Positions 7,043 through 13,926 of a stretch of 13,926 nucleotides of DNA are shown here, piece by piece. The stretch's first letter is position 1; every line of letters starts with the position of its first letter. The notes below the pieces were generated by a model. The model was not told the origin of the DNA and searched no databases. It saw only the letters and a list, made by a program, of their open reading frames with translations. Both the position numbers and the translations under genes were made by a program. The DNA comes from JACNKJ01 sp964440095 (GTDB lineage: Bacteria; Krumholzibacteriota; Krumholzibacteriia; JACNKJ01), in assembly GCA_964440095.1 (NCBI GenBank), contig CAYTPZ010000046.1:1-13926 (forward strand), in the 5' to 3' direction.

Positions 7043-7486
7043 TCAGGCCGCTTGAAGCTCTTTGCGCCTTTCGATCCAAAGATAAAAGCCCAAGGCCAGG
7101 AACATGATGATATCGCGAATGAGAAGACTCATTCCCACGGAATGACCCTCGTCGGTGCCGAAGCATCCGCAGGAAATGTCGAGATCGCGAACCAGCGCCG
7201 ACCACAGCCCGATGATGAAAGCCAAGGTCATAAGTGCGGTGAGAACCGCAGCGCCCCTGGCTTTCCATCCGACGATGAGAAAGACGCCGGCCACCAATTC
7301 CAACCAGGGAAGATAGAGGGCGAAGATGTGAAGCAGGGAGGACGGCACCATGTGGTAATAATAGACCGACTGCGCAAAAGCATCGGGATGAAGAATCTTG
7401 TGATAGGAAGCCACGATAAAGGTGACTCCTATGACGAGACGGATAAGAAGAGCCAGCAGCCAGTAGCTACGATCGCGACCGTTCAT
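7043..7486 (-). CDS. MauE/DoxX-type membrane protein with CxC motif
   Basis: 147 residues with four hydrophobic segments, about 9-27, 50-73, 78-97 and 119-137. The start resembles DoxX/MauE (RLVIGVTFIVASYHKILHP). SCGCFG (105-110), between segments 3 and 4, is the signature of MauE-like redox-associated membrane proteins; C106 and C108 could carry reducing equivalents or a disulfide across the membrane. MauE is known from methylamine dehydrogenase maturation, but there are no other mau genes here, so the role is probably a general envelope redox one. It is last in a three-gene operon: its ATG overlaps the rhodanese stop by 4 nt (ATGA) and a strong GGGGAGGAG site lies 5 nt before it. Its stop is only 3 nt from the stop of the opposing radical SAM gene. 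Confidence 0.85.
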   Translation of the reverse strand: MNGRDRSYWLLALLIRLVIGVTFIVASYHKILHPDAFAQSVYYYHMVPSSLLHIFALYLPWLELVAGVFLIVGWKARGAAVLTALMTLAFIIGLWSALVRDLDISCGCFGTDEGHSVGMSLLIRDIIMFLALGFYLWIERRKELQAA

Positions 7487-7977
7487 GGCGACTCCTCCCC
7501 GCTCAATTCTCCGCCTGCTTTCCGCCAGGATTCAAGCCCACCACGCATGATGCCTTCAATCTTGTAGCCGCGTTCCTCGAAGCGAGCGGCCACGGCCGCC
7601 GTGGCTTGAAGGCGTCCATCTCCGTAGAGCAGCAAGGCATCTTCGGGATAGATGAAGTCGAAGACCTCGCGAAGGTCTTCATCAAAAGTGTTCAGGCCAA
7701 TTGAGAAAGCGCCGGGAATGTAGGTCGCCGGGTCGGCAAGATCGCGGGTATCGATGAAGAGATGGGTGCCGGCCTCATAGAGATTGACGCAGTCCGATGC
7801 GGCAAGGACCGGATAATCCAGATCCATCTCATAGTCGCTGATCTCGGCCACAAGTGGAAATCGCGGCGTACGCAGCAGCCAAGACAGGCTGACCGCCACC
7901 AAGGTCAATGTGGCCAAGAGCAGGGTCTCCCCCATCACGCGACTGAAAAAGGATCGTTTCATGGCCCGTTCACCCAT
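7483..7977 (-). CDS. Membrane-anchored rhodanese-like protein lacking the catalytic cysteine
   Basis: 164 residues from the chosen start. A hydrophobic segment (about residues 17-34) anchors or exports it; the rhodanese-like domain follows (about 55-160): LFIDTRDLADPATYIPGAFSI, then DALLLYGDGRLQATAAVAA, then GGLESWRKAGGEL. In active rhodaneses the loop after the YC or YCxxGxRS strand holds the sulfur-carrying Cys. Here that place is occupied by glycine (LLLYGDGR), and the only cysteine of the protein lies near residue 63, before the domain core. It is thus unlikely to be a sulfurtransferase and may bind a partner or ligand. Starts are possible at 7983, 7977 and 7962; GAGG at 7984-7987 is 6 nt from the ATG at 7977, which favours that one. 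The gene sits between DUF1573 (end 7986) and MauE (4-nt overlap). Confidence 0.8.
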   Translation of the reverse strand: MGERAMKRSFFSRVMGETLLLATLTLVAVSLSWLLRTPRFPLVAEISDYEMDLDYPVLAASDCVNLYEAGTHLFIDTRDLADPATYIPGAFSIGLNTFDEDLREVFDFIYPEDALLLYGDGRLQATAAVAARFEERGYKIEGIMRGGLESWRKAGGELSGEESP

Positions 7978-7985
7978 CTTCATCC

Positions 7986-8999
7986 TCAGATTCTTAGCAT
8001 GTAGAGTACGATGACTTCCAATTCCCCTTGGGCCGGATGGTCCGTGCTGATTCTTACTTTGCCCTTCAAGCGACCACGAGATTTGGTAACCGCTTCGCTA
8101 TCTTTGCTGAGTGCATTCCCGACAATTCTCAGCTTGGCCACATTCCCGGGACCCGCATCGAGAATTTCAACACTGAGACCGGCCAGATCGATACTGGCTT
8201 CGGTCACGGTAAAGGCCTGCCCGGCGCTCCGGATTTCCAGATCCTGACTCAGTTCGGACCCTGGAGCAACCATGCGGAAATTCACGCGGGCGGGATCGGC
8301 CATGAGTTCCGATTCAACTCGGCCGATAATTTCCAAATCGATCTCCGAGGCTCCGGCTGCACTGCTCCCCACTCGAATGATTTCCCGGAAAGGGCCCGCG
8401 AGGGCATCGGCCCGGAGGGTTACAGCCAGGCGTTTCGCGGAATCGTTTCCATCTTCTGCCGCCAGGACTTCATGATCGAAAAGCGCTTCGTTGATTTCCA
8501 AGACTTCGACCTCAAGCTCGTCCTCGTCACTCAGGAAGCTGGCGTAGCTGGTGGGTGTGCTGCCATTGCTCACGTCACCAAAATCAAGCTTTCTATCATC
8601 GGGATGCACGAAGACCGGCGCTTCCACATAAACGCGAATGCCGATCTCGTGATACGATTCGCCGGGAACGTTGCTGTAGATCTCGACGACCTTGTGCACA
8701 TCACCTTGATAGGTCTTGCTTTGGAAGGTCAGGTGAATCAAGCCGGTTTCCCCGGGCTCGATCACCTCATCGATGATTTCGGGAAAAGTGCATGGGCAGG
8801 TGGTACTGAGTTCGTAGATCTCCAGAGCCTCGTCGCCGGTGTTGTGCACCAAGATATCGTGCTCTACGACCTGGTTCTGCTGCATCTTGCCAAGGTCCAA
8901 GACCATGGGATCCAATTGGATACGCGGAGCGGCTGAAGCGGATAGCCCAAGAAGGCTGATCGCGAGCAGAAGCCAGATAGCATGTAGTTGAGTTTTCAT
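7986..8999 (-). CDS. DUF1573 family exported protein
   Basis: 337 residues from ATG at 8999, with a Sec signal (MKTQLHAIWLLLAISLLGLSASAA) cleaved after about residue 24. The DUF1573 domain is near 30-125: LDLGKMQQNQVVEHDILV, HNTGDEALEI, TTCPCTFPEI, IEPGETGLIHL and a final SNVPG. The family usually has an SCGCT motif; here it is TCPCT (CxC kept, Gly replaced by Pro). DUF1573 forms an immunoglobulin-like ASH/MSP-type beta fold. The remaining 200 residues are two more beta-rich domains without a clear name. The frame stays open to 9155, but the upstream part has no signal sequence and a promoter lies at 9052-9080, so 8999 (or 9008 or 9017, same frame) is the better start. The GGGA at -10 is a weak ribosome site. 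First gene of the operon with the rhodanese-like and MauE genes; role probably periplasmic. Confidence 0.82.
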   Translation of the reverse strand: MKTQLHAIWLLLAISLLGLSASAAPRIQLDPMVLDLGKMQQNQVVEHDILVHNTGDEALEIYELSTTCPCTFPEIIDEVIEPGETGLIHLTFQSKTYQGDVHKVVEIYSNVPGESYHEIGIRVYVEAPVFVHPDDRKLDFGDVSNGSTPTSYASFLSDEDELEVEVLEINEALFDHEVLAAEDGNDSAKRLAVTLRADALAGPFREIIRVGSSAAGASEIDLEIIGRVESELMADPARVNFRMVAPGSELSQDLEIRSAGQAFTVTEASIDLAGLSVEILDAGPGNVAKLRIVGNALSKDSEAVTKSRGRLKGKVRISTDHPAQGELEVIVLYMLRI

Positions 9000-9051
9000 A
9001 TTTGGCATTCCCAACATAGGACCGAGGCGTACTATGATTCCAAGCCGTTTG

Positions 9052-9080
9052 AAAATAGTGCCTTCCCCTCCTTGCGCCAA
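9052..9080 (-). promoter_or_regulatory. Promoter candidate for the DUF1573-rhodanese-MauE operon
   Basis: On the minus strand TTGGCG (9075-9080) and TATTTT (9052-9057) are separated by 17 nt. The start of transcription would be near 9045, leaving a leader of about 45 nt to the ATG at 8999. This supports a start downstream of the longer open frame. Each box matches 4 of 6 consensus bases, so support is moderate. Confidence 0.33.
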
Positions 9081-9186
9081 GATGAAAACTGCGGAGCAGC
9101 CGATCCTGAACTCCACTCGCGAGCATTCTTTCTCATAAGTCCCTATTCTTCCCACGGATTTCTCCCACAGGACGCTTTTTTTTGCA

Positions 9187-9217
9187 TTGCTTTCGTAACT
9201 TCCAAAAATGCTATAAT
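9187..9217 (+). promoter_or_regulatory. Extended -10 promoter of the metallophosphoesterase gene
   Basis: TGCTATAAT at 9209-9217 is a perfect -10 box with the TGn extension. The upstream box is poor (TTGCTT 9187-9192 at 19 nt, or TGCTTT at 18 nt), as usual for extended -10 promoters. Leader about 25 nt to the ATG at 9249. The same core, ATGCTATA, recurs before the M28 gene. Confidence 0.5.
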
Positions 9218-9248
9218 TTAGCGCTTCCTCGTAGATTGGAGCCTCCCC

Positions 9249-10982
9249 ATGGCGTTTCGTAAGACTCTGCTTCCGTCGATGGCGGCACTCATTCTGTCTG
9301 TCGCACCTGTGTTCGGCTTCGAATTGGGCGATACGCTAACCCTTATCCAGAAACCGCTGCTCAATATACCCGCCATCGTTGTTCCCGGGGAGACTCTGGA
9401 AATTCAATGCCAGACCGGTTCAGGCGCCACGGGATGGGAGGCGGAACTGAACTTCGAATCTCATTCCCTGGATCTGAGTATCGAAAGTGCCACCTACGAC
9501 CCCACGACCCTGTGGTGGACTCTTGAAGTCATCGTTCCCACCCCGCCGGTTTTCGAACTCTACGACCTGCTGGTTCGAACCGACTTCGGCGGCATCATCG
9601 AGGACAGCAGCGTCAACGCCGTCCGAATTCTCCCGGCCCGGAGGGACGACTGGTACTTCGTGCATATCACCGATACCCACCTGCCCGACCATCGATTCTC
9701 CGACAGCGGCGGGCAGCCTGGCGACAGCACGGAAACCGTGGATCTGCGCGAGGTGATCGAGGACATCAACTTCCTCAATCCCGAATTCGTTCTGCTCACC
9801 GGGGATCTCGTCAACGAGGGCGAACTGGAAGACTACATGGAGTGGCGCCAGTACTCACGCGCCCAGCAGCTGCTATCGGAGCTGGAAGTGCCACTCTACC
9901 TCACCGCGGGTAATCACGATTTGGGAGGTTGGGACTCTACCCCTCCCTCCGACGGCACGGCCCGTCGCGATTGGTGGCGTTTCTTCGGCTGGGGCCGATT
10001 GAACGACCCGCCCAGCGGTGCACCCGAGCGCACGCAAAACTATTCCTTCGACTACGGTCCGATACATTTCACGGCCCTGGAGTCCTACATCAACTACGAT
10101 GACTGGCGCGATGAGTACTACGGCAGCGATAGCTTCACTGCGGGCCAGATGAACTGGCTTAACGCCGACCTGGCCGCCACCGATCGCGATACACGCGTGC
10201 TCTTCTATCACAAGGACTTCGACTACCAGATCAACTTGTCCTATCACGATGTGGACATGGCTCTATGGGGTCACATCCACCGTAACGATGGTGACATCAA
10301 TTCCCACCCCTTCGATCTGGCTACCAAGCAAACTGCCGACGAGCATCGCGCCTATCGCGTCATTCGCGTTTCGGGAGACACCCTGATCCCCCAGGAAACG
10401 GTGTATGCCGGCGAATCCGGTGACGAAGTGTTGGTATCCTATTCACCCTACAACGATGGATCCCAATACACCGTCGTGGCCCTGGTTTCGAATCTGCATC
10501 CCATCCCCTTCGAGAATTGCCTGCTGAAGTTCGTGATGCCTGCCGATGGCGAGAACCCCCAGCTTAATGACGGGACCATCGTTCAGATCGACGAGCGGGA
10601 CGGCGTGAAGATCTACTACGTGGAAGTATCCATGCCGGCGGACAATTGGCACACCGTTGCCCTGCAACTCGACGAGCCCACCGGTGCACCTGAGAACAGT
10701 CCCGCCTTTGCGGCCCTGCACTCGAATTTCCCCAACCCCTTCAACCCTCAAACCGAGATTCGTTTTTCACTCGCGGAAAGAAGGCACATACGCCTGAGCA
10801 TCCACGATTCCCGGGGCAGGGAATTGATGGTTCTGGCCCAGGGCGAGTTTTCCTCCGGCGACCATCGCCTGAGTTTCGAGGGGCGGGACGGCCAGGGTCG
10901 CGAGCTTCCCTCGGGTATTTATCTCGCACATTTGAAGACGCCCGGGAGCAGTTTCCAGCAGAAGATGGTGCTACTCAGGTAG
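9249..10982 (+). CDS. Secreted calcineurin-type metallophosphoesterase with C-terminal sorting domain
   Basis: 577 residues. Sec signal 1-23 (ILSVAPVFG). Residues about 25-130 are beta-rich, probably an Ig-like domain. The phosphoesterase domain (about 134-350) has all metal ligands: D142 and H144 (ITDTHLPD), D186 (TGDL), N222 and H223 (GNHD), H321 (FYHKD) and H342/H344 (GHIH). Two-metal enzymes of this fold cleave phosphomono- or diesters. Residues about 385-475 are a second beta-rich domain, and 493-577 a FlgD-like/type IX-type tail starting NFPNPFNPQTEIRF and ending QQKMVLLR. ATG at 9249 follows GGAG with a 7-nt spacer. The gene has its own promoter and is divergent from the DUF1573 operon. 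The substrate is unknown; location and tail suggest extracellular phosphate scavenging or nucleotide/phospholipid hydrolysis, but this is inference. Confidence 0.92.
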   Translation: MAFRKTLLPSMAALILSVAPVFGFELGDTLTLIQKPLLNIPAIVVPGETLEIQCQTGSGATGWEAELNFESHSLDLSIESATYDPTTLWWTLEVIVPTPPVFELYDLLVRTDFGGIIEDSSVNAVRILPARRDDWYFVHITDTHLPDHRFSDSGGQPGDSTETVDLREVIEDINFLNPEFVLLTGDLVNEGELEDYMEWRQYSRAQQLLSELEVPLYLTAGNHDLGGWDSTPPSDGTARRDWWRFFGWGRLNDPPSGAPERTQNYSFDYGPIHFTALESYINYDDWRDEYYGSDSFTAGQMNWLNADLAATDRDTRVLFYHKDFDYQINLSYHDVDMALWGHIHRNDGDINSHPFDLATKQTADEHRAYRVIRVSGDTLIPQETVYAGESGDEVLVSYSPYNDGSQYTVVALVSNLHPIPFENCLLKFVMPADGENPQLNDGTIVQIDERDGVKIYYVEVSMPADNWHTVALQLDEPTGAPENSPAFAALHSNFPNPFNPQTEIRFSLAERRHIRLSIHDSRGRELMVLAQGEFSSGDHRLSFEGRDGQGRELPSGIYLAHLKTPGSSFQQKMVLLR

Positions 10983-10992
10983 TTGAAGGTAT

Positions 10993-11022
10993 TTGAATCA
11001 ATTCGGGCAAAGATGCTATAGT
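10993..11022 (+). promoter_or_regulatory. Promoter of the M28 peptidase gene
   Basis: TTGAAT (10993-10998) and TATAGT (11017-11022), spacer 18 nt, with a TGC extension before the -10 box (11014-11016). It begins 10 nt past the metallophosphoesterase stop. No terminator is seen between the two genes, so readthrough is also possible. The leader would be about 48 nt and starts with a small TGGCG/CGCCA stem (11023-11039). Confidence 0.45.
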
Positions 11023-11065
11023 TGGCGGGCAATTCGCCACCAATGCTCGGCGCAACTCAACCCCA

Positions 11066-11070
11066 GGGAG
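11066..11070 (+). promoter_or_regulatory. Ribosome binding site that fixes the M28 peptidase start
   Basis: GGGAG sits 6 nt before the ATG at 11077, and the signal peptide begins there. The frame is open 28 codons further up to a TTG, but that TTG coincides with the -35 box and has no ribosome site, so the shorter start is right. Confidence 0.75.
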
Positions 11071-11076
11071 ATCCCC

Positions 11077-13542
11077 ATGCGTCTTACCCTGTCACTCGGT
11101 CTATGCCTACTGTTGCTCGCCCCCATGGCGGCTCTGGCCCATTACACTCACGGCGTCGGAGACGACTTTGTACTGGTCAAGGCCGGCGATGAAGAAGGTC
11201 CCGCCCTCCAGGACGACGGACTCTATATCGTGGCTGAACTTTCGGACGGATTCCTGGCCTTCATCGATGATCACGAGCTGGATCACCTGCGCAGCAATGA
11301 CGTCGAGGTCAAGGTTCTCATAAGGCAGGACGACAAGAGCCTGGACTACATGATTTCTTTCAAGCATGAGACGGTGCTTGCCCATCCACATCAGGAACTT
11401 CCAGACACCGCTGTAGAACTGCATGATGGCGAGTACTACAAGATCTATTCTCTTCCTGTCGGCACGATGGAAGTGAAGCACCACTGTATCGCCGAGTACC
11501 AACTCGTGACGCGCGAACCCTTGAGTTACCCGCGCAGACCCTGGCTGGATGATCGTGGAGGAGAACGTGAAGTAGTCGTGGATCCCTCCATCGCGGCGGC
11601 CCTGGCCGACATCAGTCAGGCTCCTCTTCAGACTCAGGTCCAGCACCTACAGGATTACGGCACGCGCCACTCCGAGTACAACGGCGGATACCTGGCCAGT
11701 CTTTGGATTCGCGACACATTCATGTCTTATGGCTACACCGACGTGACGCTCCATTCCTACAATAGCTGGAACGACAACGTGGTCTGCGTGAAACCCGGAA
11801 CGGTCTTCCCGGATGAAGTCGTGGTCATGGGCGCCCACTACGACACCATCAGCTATGGCGGAAACAGCAATGCTCCCGGCGCCGATGACAACGCCAGCGG
11901 TTCGGTGGCTGTGCTCGAGGCGGCACGCGTGCTCGCCGATATCGAGTTCGAACGCACCATCATATTCATCTGTTTCAGCGGTGAGGAAGAGGGCCTCGTC
12001 GGCGCCGATGCCTGGGCCGAGGACGCGGCGGATGCGGGCATGAACATCATCGGGATGCTCAATCTCGATATGATCTGCTACAAGGCTTCCAGCGATACGG
12101 AAGATCTGGACATCATCGACAATACCTCAAGTGAGCCCATGTCAGCCCTGGCCTTCGATGTCATCGACGCCTATGTACCCGAGCTCGCGACTGTTGAGGG
12201 TTATCTCTCCGGCGGCAGTAGCGACCATGCGGCATTCTGGTCCCATGGATTCCGCGCCATCTTTTTCTTCGAAGATAGCGGCAACTACTCCCCCTACCTG
12301 CACACCGCCAACGATCTCATCGGCATCAGCGCGAACAACTTCCCCTTCATGCTCAAAAACGTGAGGGCGGCCACCGCATTCATGGGAGTTTTCGCCCGCC
12401 CCTTCCACGTGGCCATCGCCCACGATCCCCAGGGCAACAGCGCGGACAATGGTCCCTTCGTCTTGACGGCGCAGATCGTGTCGGCCGAACCCCTGGACAT
12501 TTCCGCCCTGGAATTGAATTACCGGGTTAACGGTGGCAGCTTCAATTCGCTGGCCCTTGCCGCTACGGGCCAGCCCGATGAGTTCGGCGCCACCATTCCT
12601 GCGGTGGCTCCCGGTACACAGGTTGAGTACTACCTCAGCGCGGCCGATCAGATGGGCTTCACGGTCACAAGTCCCGACGGCGCCCCCGCCGACCTGCACA
12701 GCTTCCGCACCGGCGTCAGCTTTGTATTCATGGAGGATGGTGAAACCGACCAGGGTTGGCAGCTCGGAGCACCGGGCGACGACGCCACAACGGGTGTGTG
12801 GATCAGGGCGGATCCTGTGGGCACCAGCTATCAGCCCGAGGATGACCACTCCGATCCCGGCACGCTTTGCTTCGTCACCGGCAATGCTAATCCCGGCGAC
12901 ACCGCAGGCACCAACGATGTGGACGGCGGAAAGACCACGCTGGTCTCACCGATCTTCGATCTTGGCGATGCCAGCTGGGCCGGACTGTCCTACTGGCGTT
13001 GGTACACGGACGAAACCAACCACGACGATGACTTCCTGGTGGAAATCTCGAACAATGGCGGCAGCAATTGGCAGACTCTCGAACTGGTCGACGACAGCGC
13101 CTATCCTTGGGTGAAGGCCGAGTTTGACGATCTGGGCAGCATCATTACCCTGACCTCACAGATGCAGCTTCGCTTCATCGCCGAGGACACAGGGTCGGGC
13201 AGCTTGGTGGAAGCCCTTATCGATGACCTCGAAGTCGTGGCCATTGGCGACATCACCGGCGCCGAAGAAACGCCGGTCTTCGCAGCCAGCCTCAAGGTGC
13301 ATCCCAACCCCTTCAATCCGAAGACCACCTTCAATTTCAACCTGCCCAAGAGCGGCATGGTCGAACTGAGAATCTTCGACGCCACGGGCGCGGAAGTGGC
13401 TCGTCCCCTGTCCGAAGAAATGGACCCGGGAGCCCATCAATTGGAGTTCGACGCATCGAAGCTGAGCAGTGGAATCTACCTGGCGCAGTTGGTCCTCGAT
13501 GGCAGGCCAGTAACGACCACCAAGGTCACCTTGCTTAAGTAA
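11077..13542 (+). CDS. Secreted M28 family zinc peptidase with jelly-roll-like and C-terminal sorting domains
   Basis: 821 residues. Sec signal 1-21 (LCLLLLAPMAALA). Residues 22-170 are an N-terminal region without a recognised family. The M28 catalytic domain (about 185-440) has the dizinc set: H254 (GAHYD), bridging D270 (GADDNASG), catalytic E303 and ligand E304 (SGEEEGLVG), D331 (NLDM) and H409 (YLHTANDL). Residues about 442-545 look like an Ig-type domain. About 548-722 (FMEDGETDQGWQ to EALIDDLEVVAIGD) resembles the MAM/jelly-roll modules often found in secreted enzymes. The FlgD-like/type IX-type tail (739-821) starts KVHPNPFNPKTTF and ends TTTKVTLLK. No protease-associated (PA) insert is seen. 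Expected role: extracellular aminopeptidase degrading peptides for nutrition. A hairpin terminator follows. Confidence 0.93.
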   Translation: MRLTLSLGLCLLLLAPMAALAHYTHGVGDDFVLVKAGDEEGPALQDDGLYIVAELSDGFLAFIDDHELDHLRSNDVEVKVLIRQDDKSLDYMISFKHETVLAHPHQELPDTAVELHDGEYYKIYSLPVGTMEVKHHCIAEYQLVTREPLSYPRRPWLDDRGGEREVVVDPSIAAALADISQAPLQTQVQHLQDYGTRHSEYNGGYLASLWIRDTFMSYGYTDVTLHSYNSWNDNVVCVKPGTVFPDEVVVMGAHYDTISYGGNSNAPGADDNASGSVAVLEAARVLADIEFERTIIFICFSGEEEGLVGADAWAEDAADAGMNIIGMLNLDMICYKASSDTEDLDIIDNTSSEPMSALAFDVIDAYVPELATVEGYLSGGSSDHAAFWSHGFRAIFFFEDSGNYSPYLHTANDLIGISANNFPFMLKNVRAATAFMGVFARPFHVAIAHDPQGNSADNGPFVLTAQIVSAEPLDISALELNYRVNGGSFNSLALAATGQPDEFGATIPAVAPGTQVEYYLSAADQMGFTVTSPDGAPADLHSFRTGVSFVFMEDGETDQGWQLGAPGDDATTGVWIRADPVGTSYQPEDDHSDPGTLCFVTGNANPGDTAGTNDVDGGKTTLVSPIFDLGDASWAGLSYWRWYTDETNHDDDFLVEISNNGGSNWQTLELVDDSAYPWVKAEFDDLGSIITLTSQMQLRFIAEDTGSGSLVEALIDDLEVVAIGDITGAEETPVFAASLKVHPNPFNPKTTFNFNLPKSGMVELRIFDATGAEVARPLSEEMDPGAHQLEFDASKLSSGIYLAQLVLDGRPVTTTKVTLLK

Positions 13543-13564
13543 AAACCAAGACCGAACACCATGC

Positions 13565-13599
13565 AAAAAGGACGCGTCCCCGGGGGCGCGTCCTTTTTT
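13565..13599. terminator. Strong, probably bidirectional intrinsic terminator
   Basis: AAAAAGGACGCG (13565-13576) pairs perfectly with CGCGTCCTTTTT (13587-13598), with further T-G and C-G pairs in the middle so the loop is very short. It ends in a T-run on the plus strand and, because of the A-run at its left, also on the minus strand. It lies 22 nt past the M28 stop and about 70 nt past the stop of the leftward HNH gene, so it can serve both. Confidence 0.88.
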
Positions 13600-13669
13600 A
13601 TTGGAGCTTCCGGATTTCCTGTGGGCCGCAAATCTGCCTCGTTCTTCCCGACCGATTCGTGCGGCGTTG

Positions 13670-13926
13670 TCATCCAAGCCCGGACTTTTCAGCAAGCGAT
13701 CCGTCTCGCTCGTGCAGATGCCGGTGACATCTCGAACAAAGCGTGATCAGGTTTTCCTCGTTATTGTCCCCTCCACGGCTACGTGGCTTGATGTGATGCA
13801 CTTCCAGGAAGCTGGTGGATCGGCAACCTTTAGTCTGGCAGCGGTGTGCGTCGCGTGCCAGGACTGTCCGTCTTCGAGCCGGCGGGATGCTCGCCTTGTT
13901 GCGTTGACCTGTTTCCAGCACGTTTG
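13670..13926 (-). CDS. HNH endonuclease domain protein, C-terminal part (runs off right edge)
   Basis: Eighty-five visible codons, open to the window edge, so this is the end of a larger gene. A GTG at 13921 is in frame but is probably internal. The visible part is a compact HNH domain: RRRTVLARDAHRC, then CRSTSFLEVHHIKPRSRGG, then NNEENLITLC and CHRHLHE. Cysteine pairs C28-C33 and C62-C65 (numbered from the GTG) bind structural zinc. H42/H43, N57 and H66 or H70 make the HNH active site. The lead-in ETGQRNKASIPP is typical of a widespread protein group, often called DUF222-HNH-like or simply HNH endonuclease, that occurs in many copies per genome and has unknown biology. It is not evidence of an intron or defence system by itself. 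It faces the M28 gene across the shared terminator. Confidence 0.85.
   Translation of the reverse strand, partial: NVLETGQRNKASIPPARRRTVLARDAHRCQTKGCRSTSFLEVHHIKPRSRGGDNNEENLITLCSRCHRHLHERDGSLAEKSGLG

Noticed and set aside
7043..7486. A methylamine-utilisation (mau) locus, suggested by the MauE-like protein
   Set aside because: No methylamine dehydrogenase subunits, MauD or MauG are nearby; the neighbours are DUF1573 and a rhodanese-like protein, so only the fold similarity is kept.
9000..9155. A 52-residue upstream extension of the DUF1573 protein
   Set aside because: The extension would bury the signal peptide and run through the promoter candidate; the start at 8999 places a clean signal sequence at the N-terminus.
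10993..11076. A 28-residue upstream extension of the M28 peptidase from a TTG
   Set aside because: The TTG is the -35 box of the likely promoter and has no ribosome site, while GGGAG precedes the ATG at 11077 at the right distance and a signal peptide begins there.
13670..13926. A restriction or anti-phage system at the right edge
   Set aside because: Only an HNH domain end is visible, with no methyltransferase, helicase or other defence gene in the window; the style fits common multi-copy HNH proteins.
1..13926. CRISPR array, tRNA, rRNA, riboswitch or tandem repeats
   Set aside because: Reading the intergenic stretches on both strands showed no regularly spaced repeats, cloverleaf-like segments or long structured leaders.

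Overview
This 13.9 kb window holds nine complete protein genes, one gene fragment at each end, and no rRNA, tRNA, CRISPR array or complete mobile element. Base composition is moderately G+C-rich, with more A+T-rich intergenic stretches near 170-430, 4890-5060 and 9000-9250. The source looks like a diderm bacterium of the FCB side of the tree. Three secreted proteins end in a FlgD-like / type IX-like C-terminal domain of the PNPFNP type, and DUF1501, DUF1800 and DUF1028 proteins are present. Shine-Dalgarno sites are clear (AAGGAGG, GGGAG, GGAG) and the promoter candidates look like ordinary sigma-70 sites, which argues against Bacteroidota. A candidate phylum such as Krumholzibacteriota, Eisenbacteria or Latescibacterota would fit; this is inference from protein style only.

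Layout. 1-427: a 39-codon start of a GAF-type sensor gene, abruptly stopped, beside a motif resembling transposon flanks. 428-1450 (-): adenosine deaminase-family enzyme with its own promoter. 1560-4889 (-): a tightly coupled DUF1800-DUF1501 pair of exported proteins. 5064-7039 (+): an exported DUF1028-TPR protein followed 2 nt later by a radical SAM enzyme of unknown function. 7043-8999 (-): a three-gene operon, DUF1573 protein, membrane-anchored rhodanese-like protein without the catalytic cysteine, and a MauE/DoxX-type membrane protein. This looks like an envelope thiol or redox module. 9249-10982 (+): secreted calcineurin-type metallophosphoesterase. 11077-13542 (+): secreted M28 zinc peptidase, ended by a strong hairpin at 13565-13599. 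13670-13926 (-): C-terminal part of an HNH endonuclease running off the right edge.

How it fits together: most of the window encodes cell-envelope or extracellular hydrolases and secreted proteins of unknown function, three of them with the same kind of C-terminal sorting/attachment domain. The least explained parts are the DUF1028-TPR/radical SAM pair, the DUF1800/DUF1501 pair (with one partner apparently Tat-exported and carrying a sorting tail), and the DUF1573/Cys-less rhodanese/MauE operon. I found no clear defence system or other undescribed multi-gene machine beyond these.
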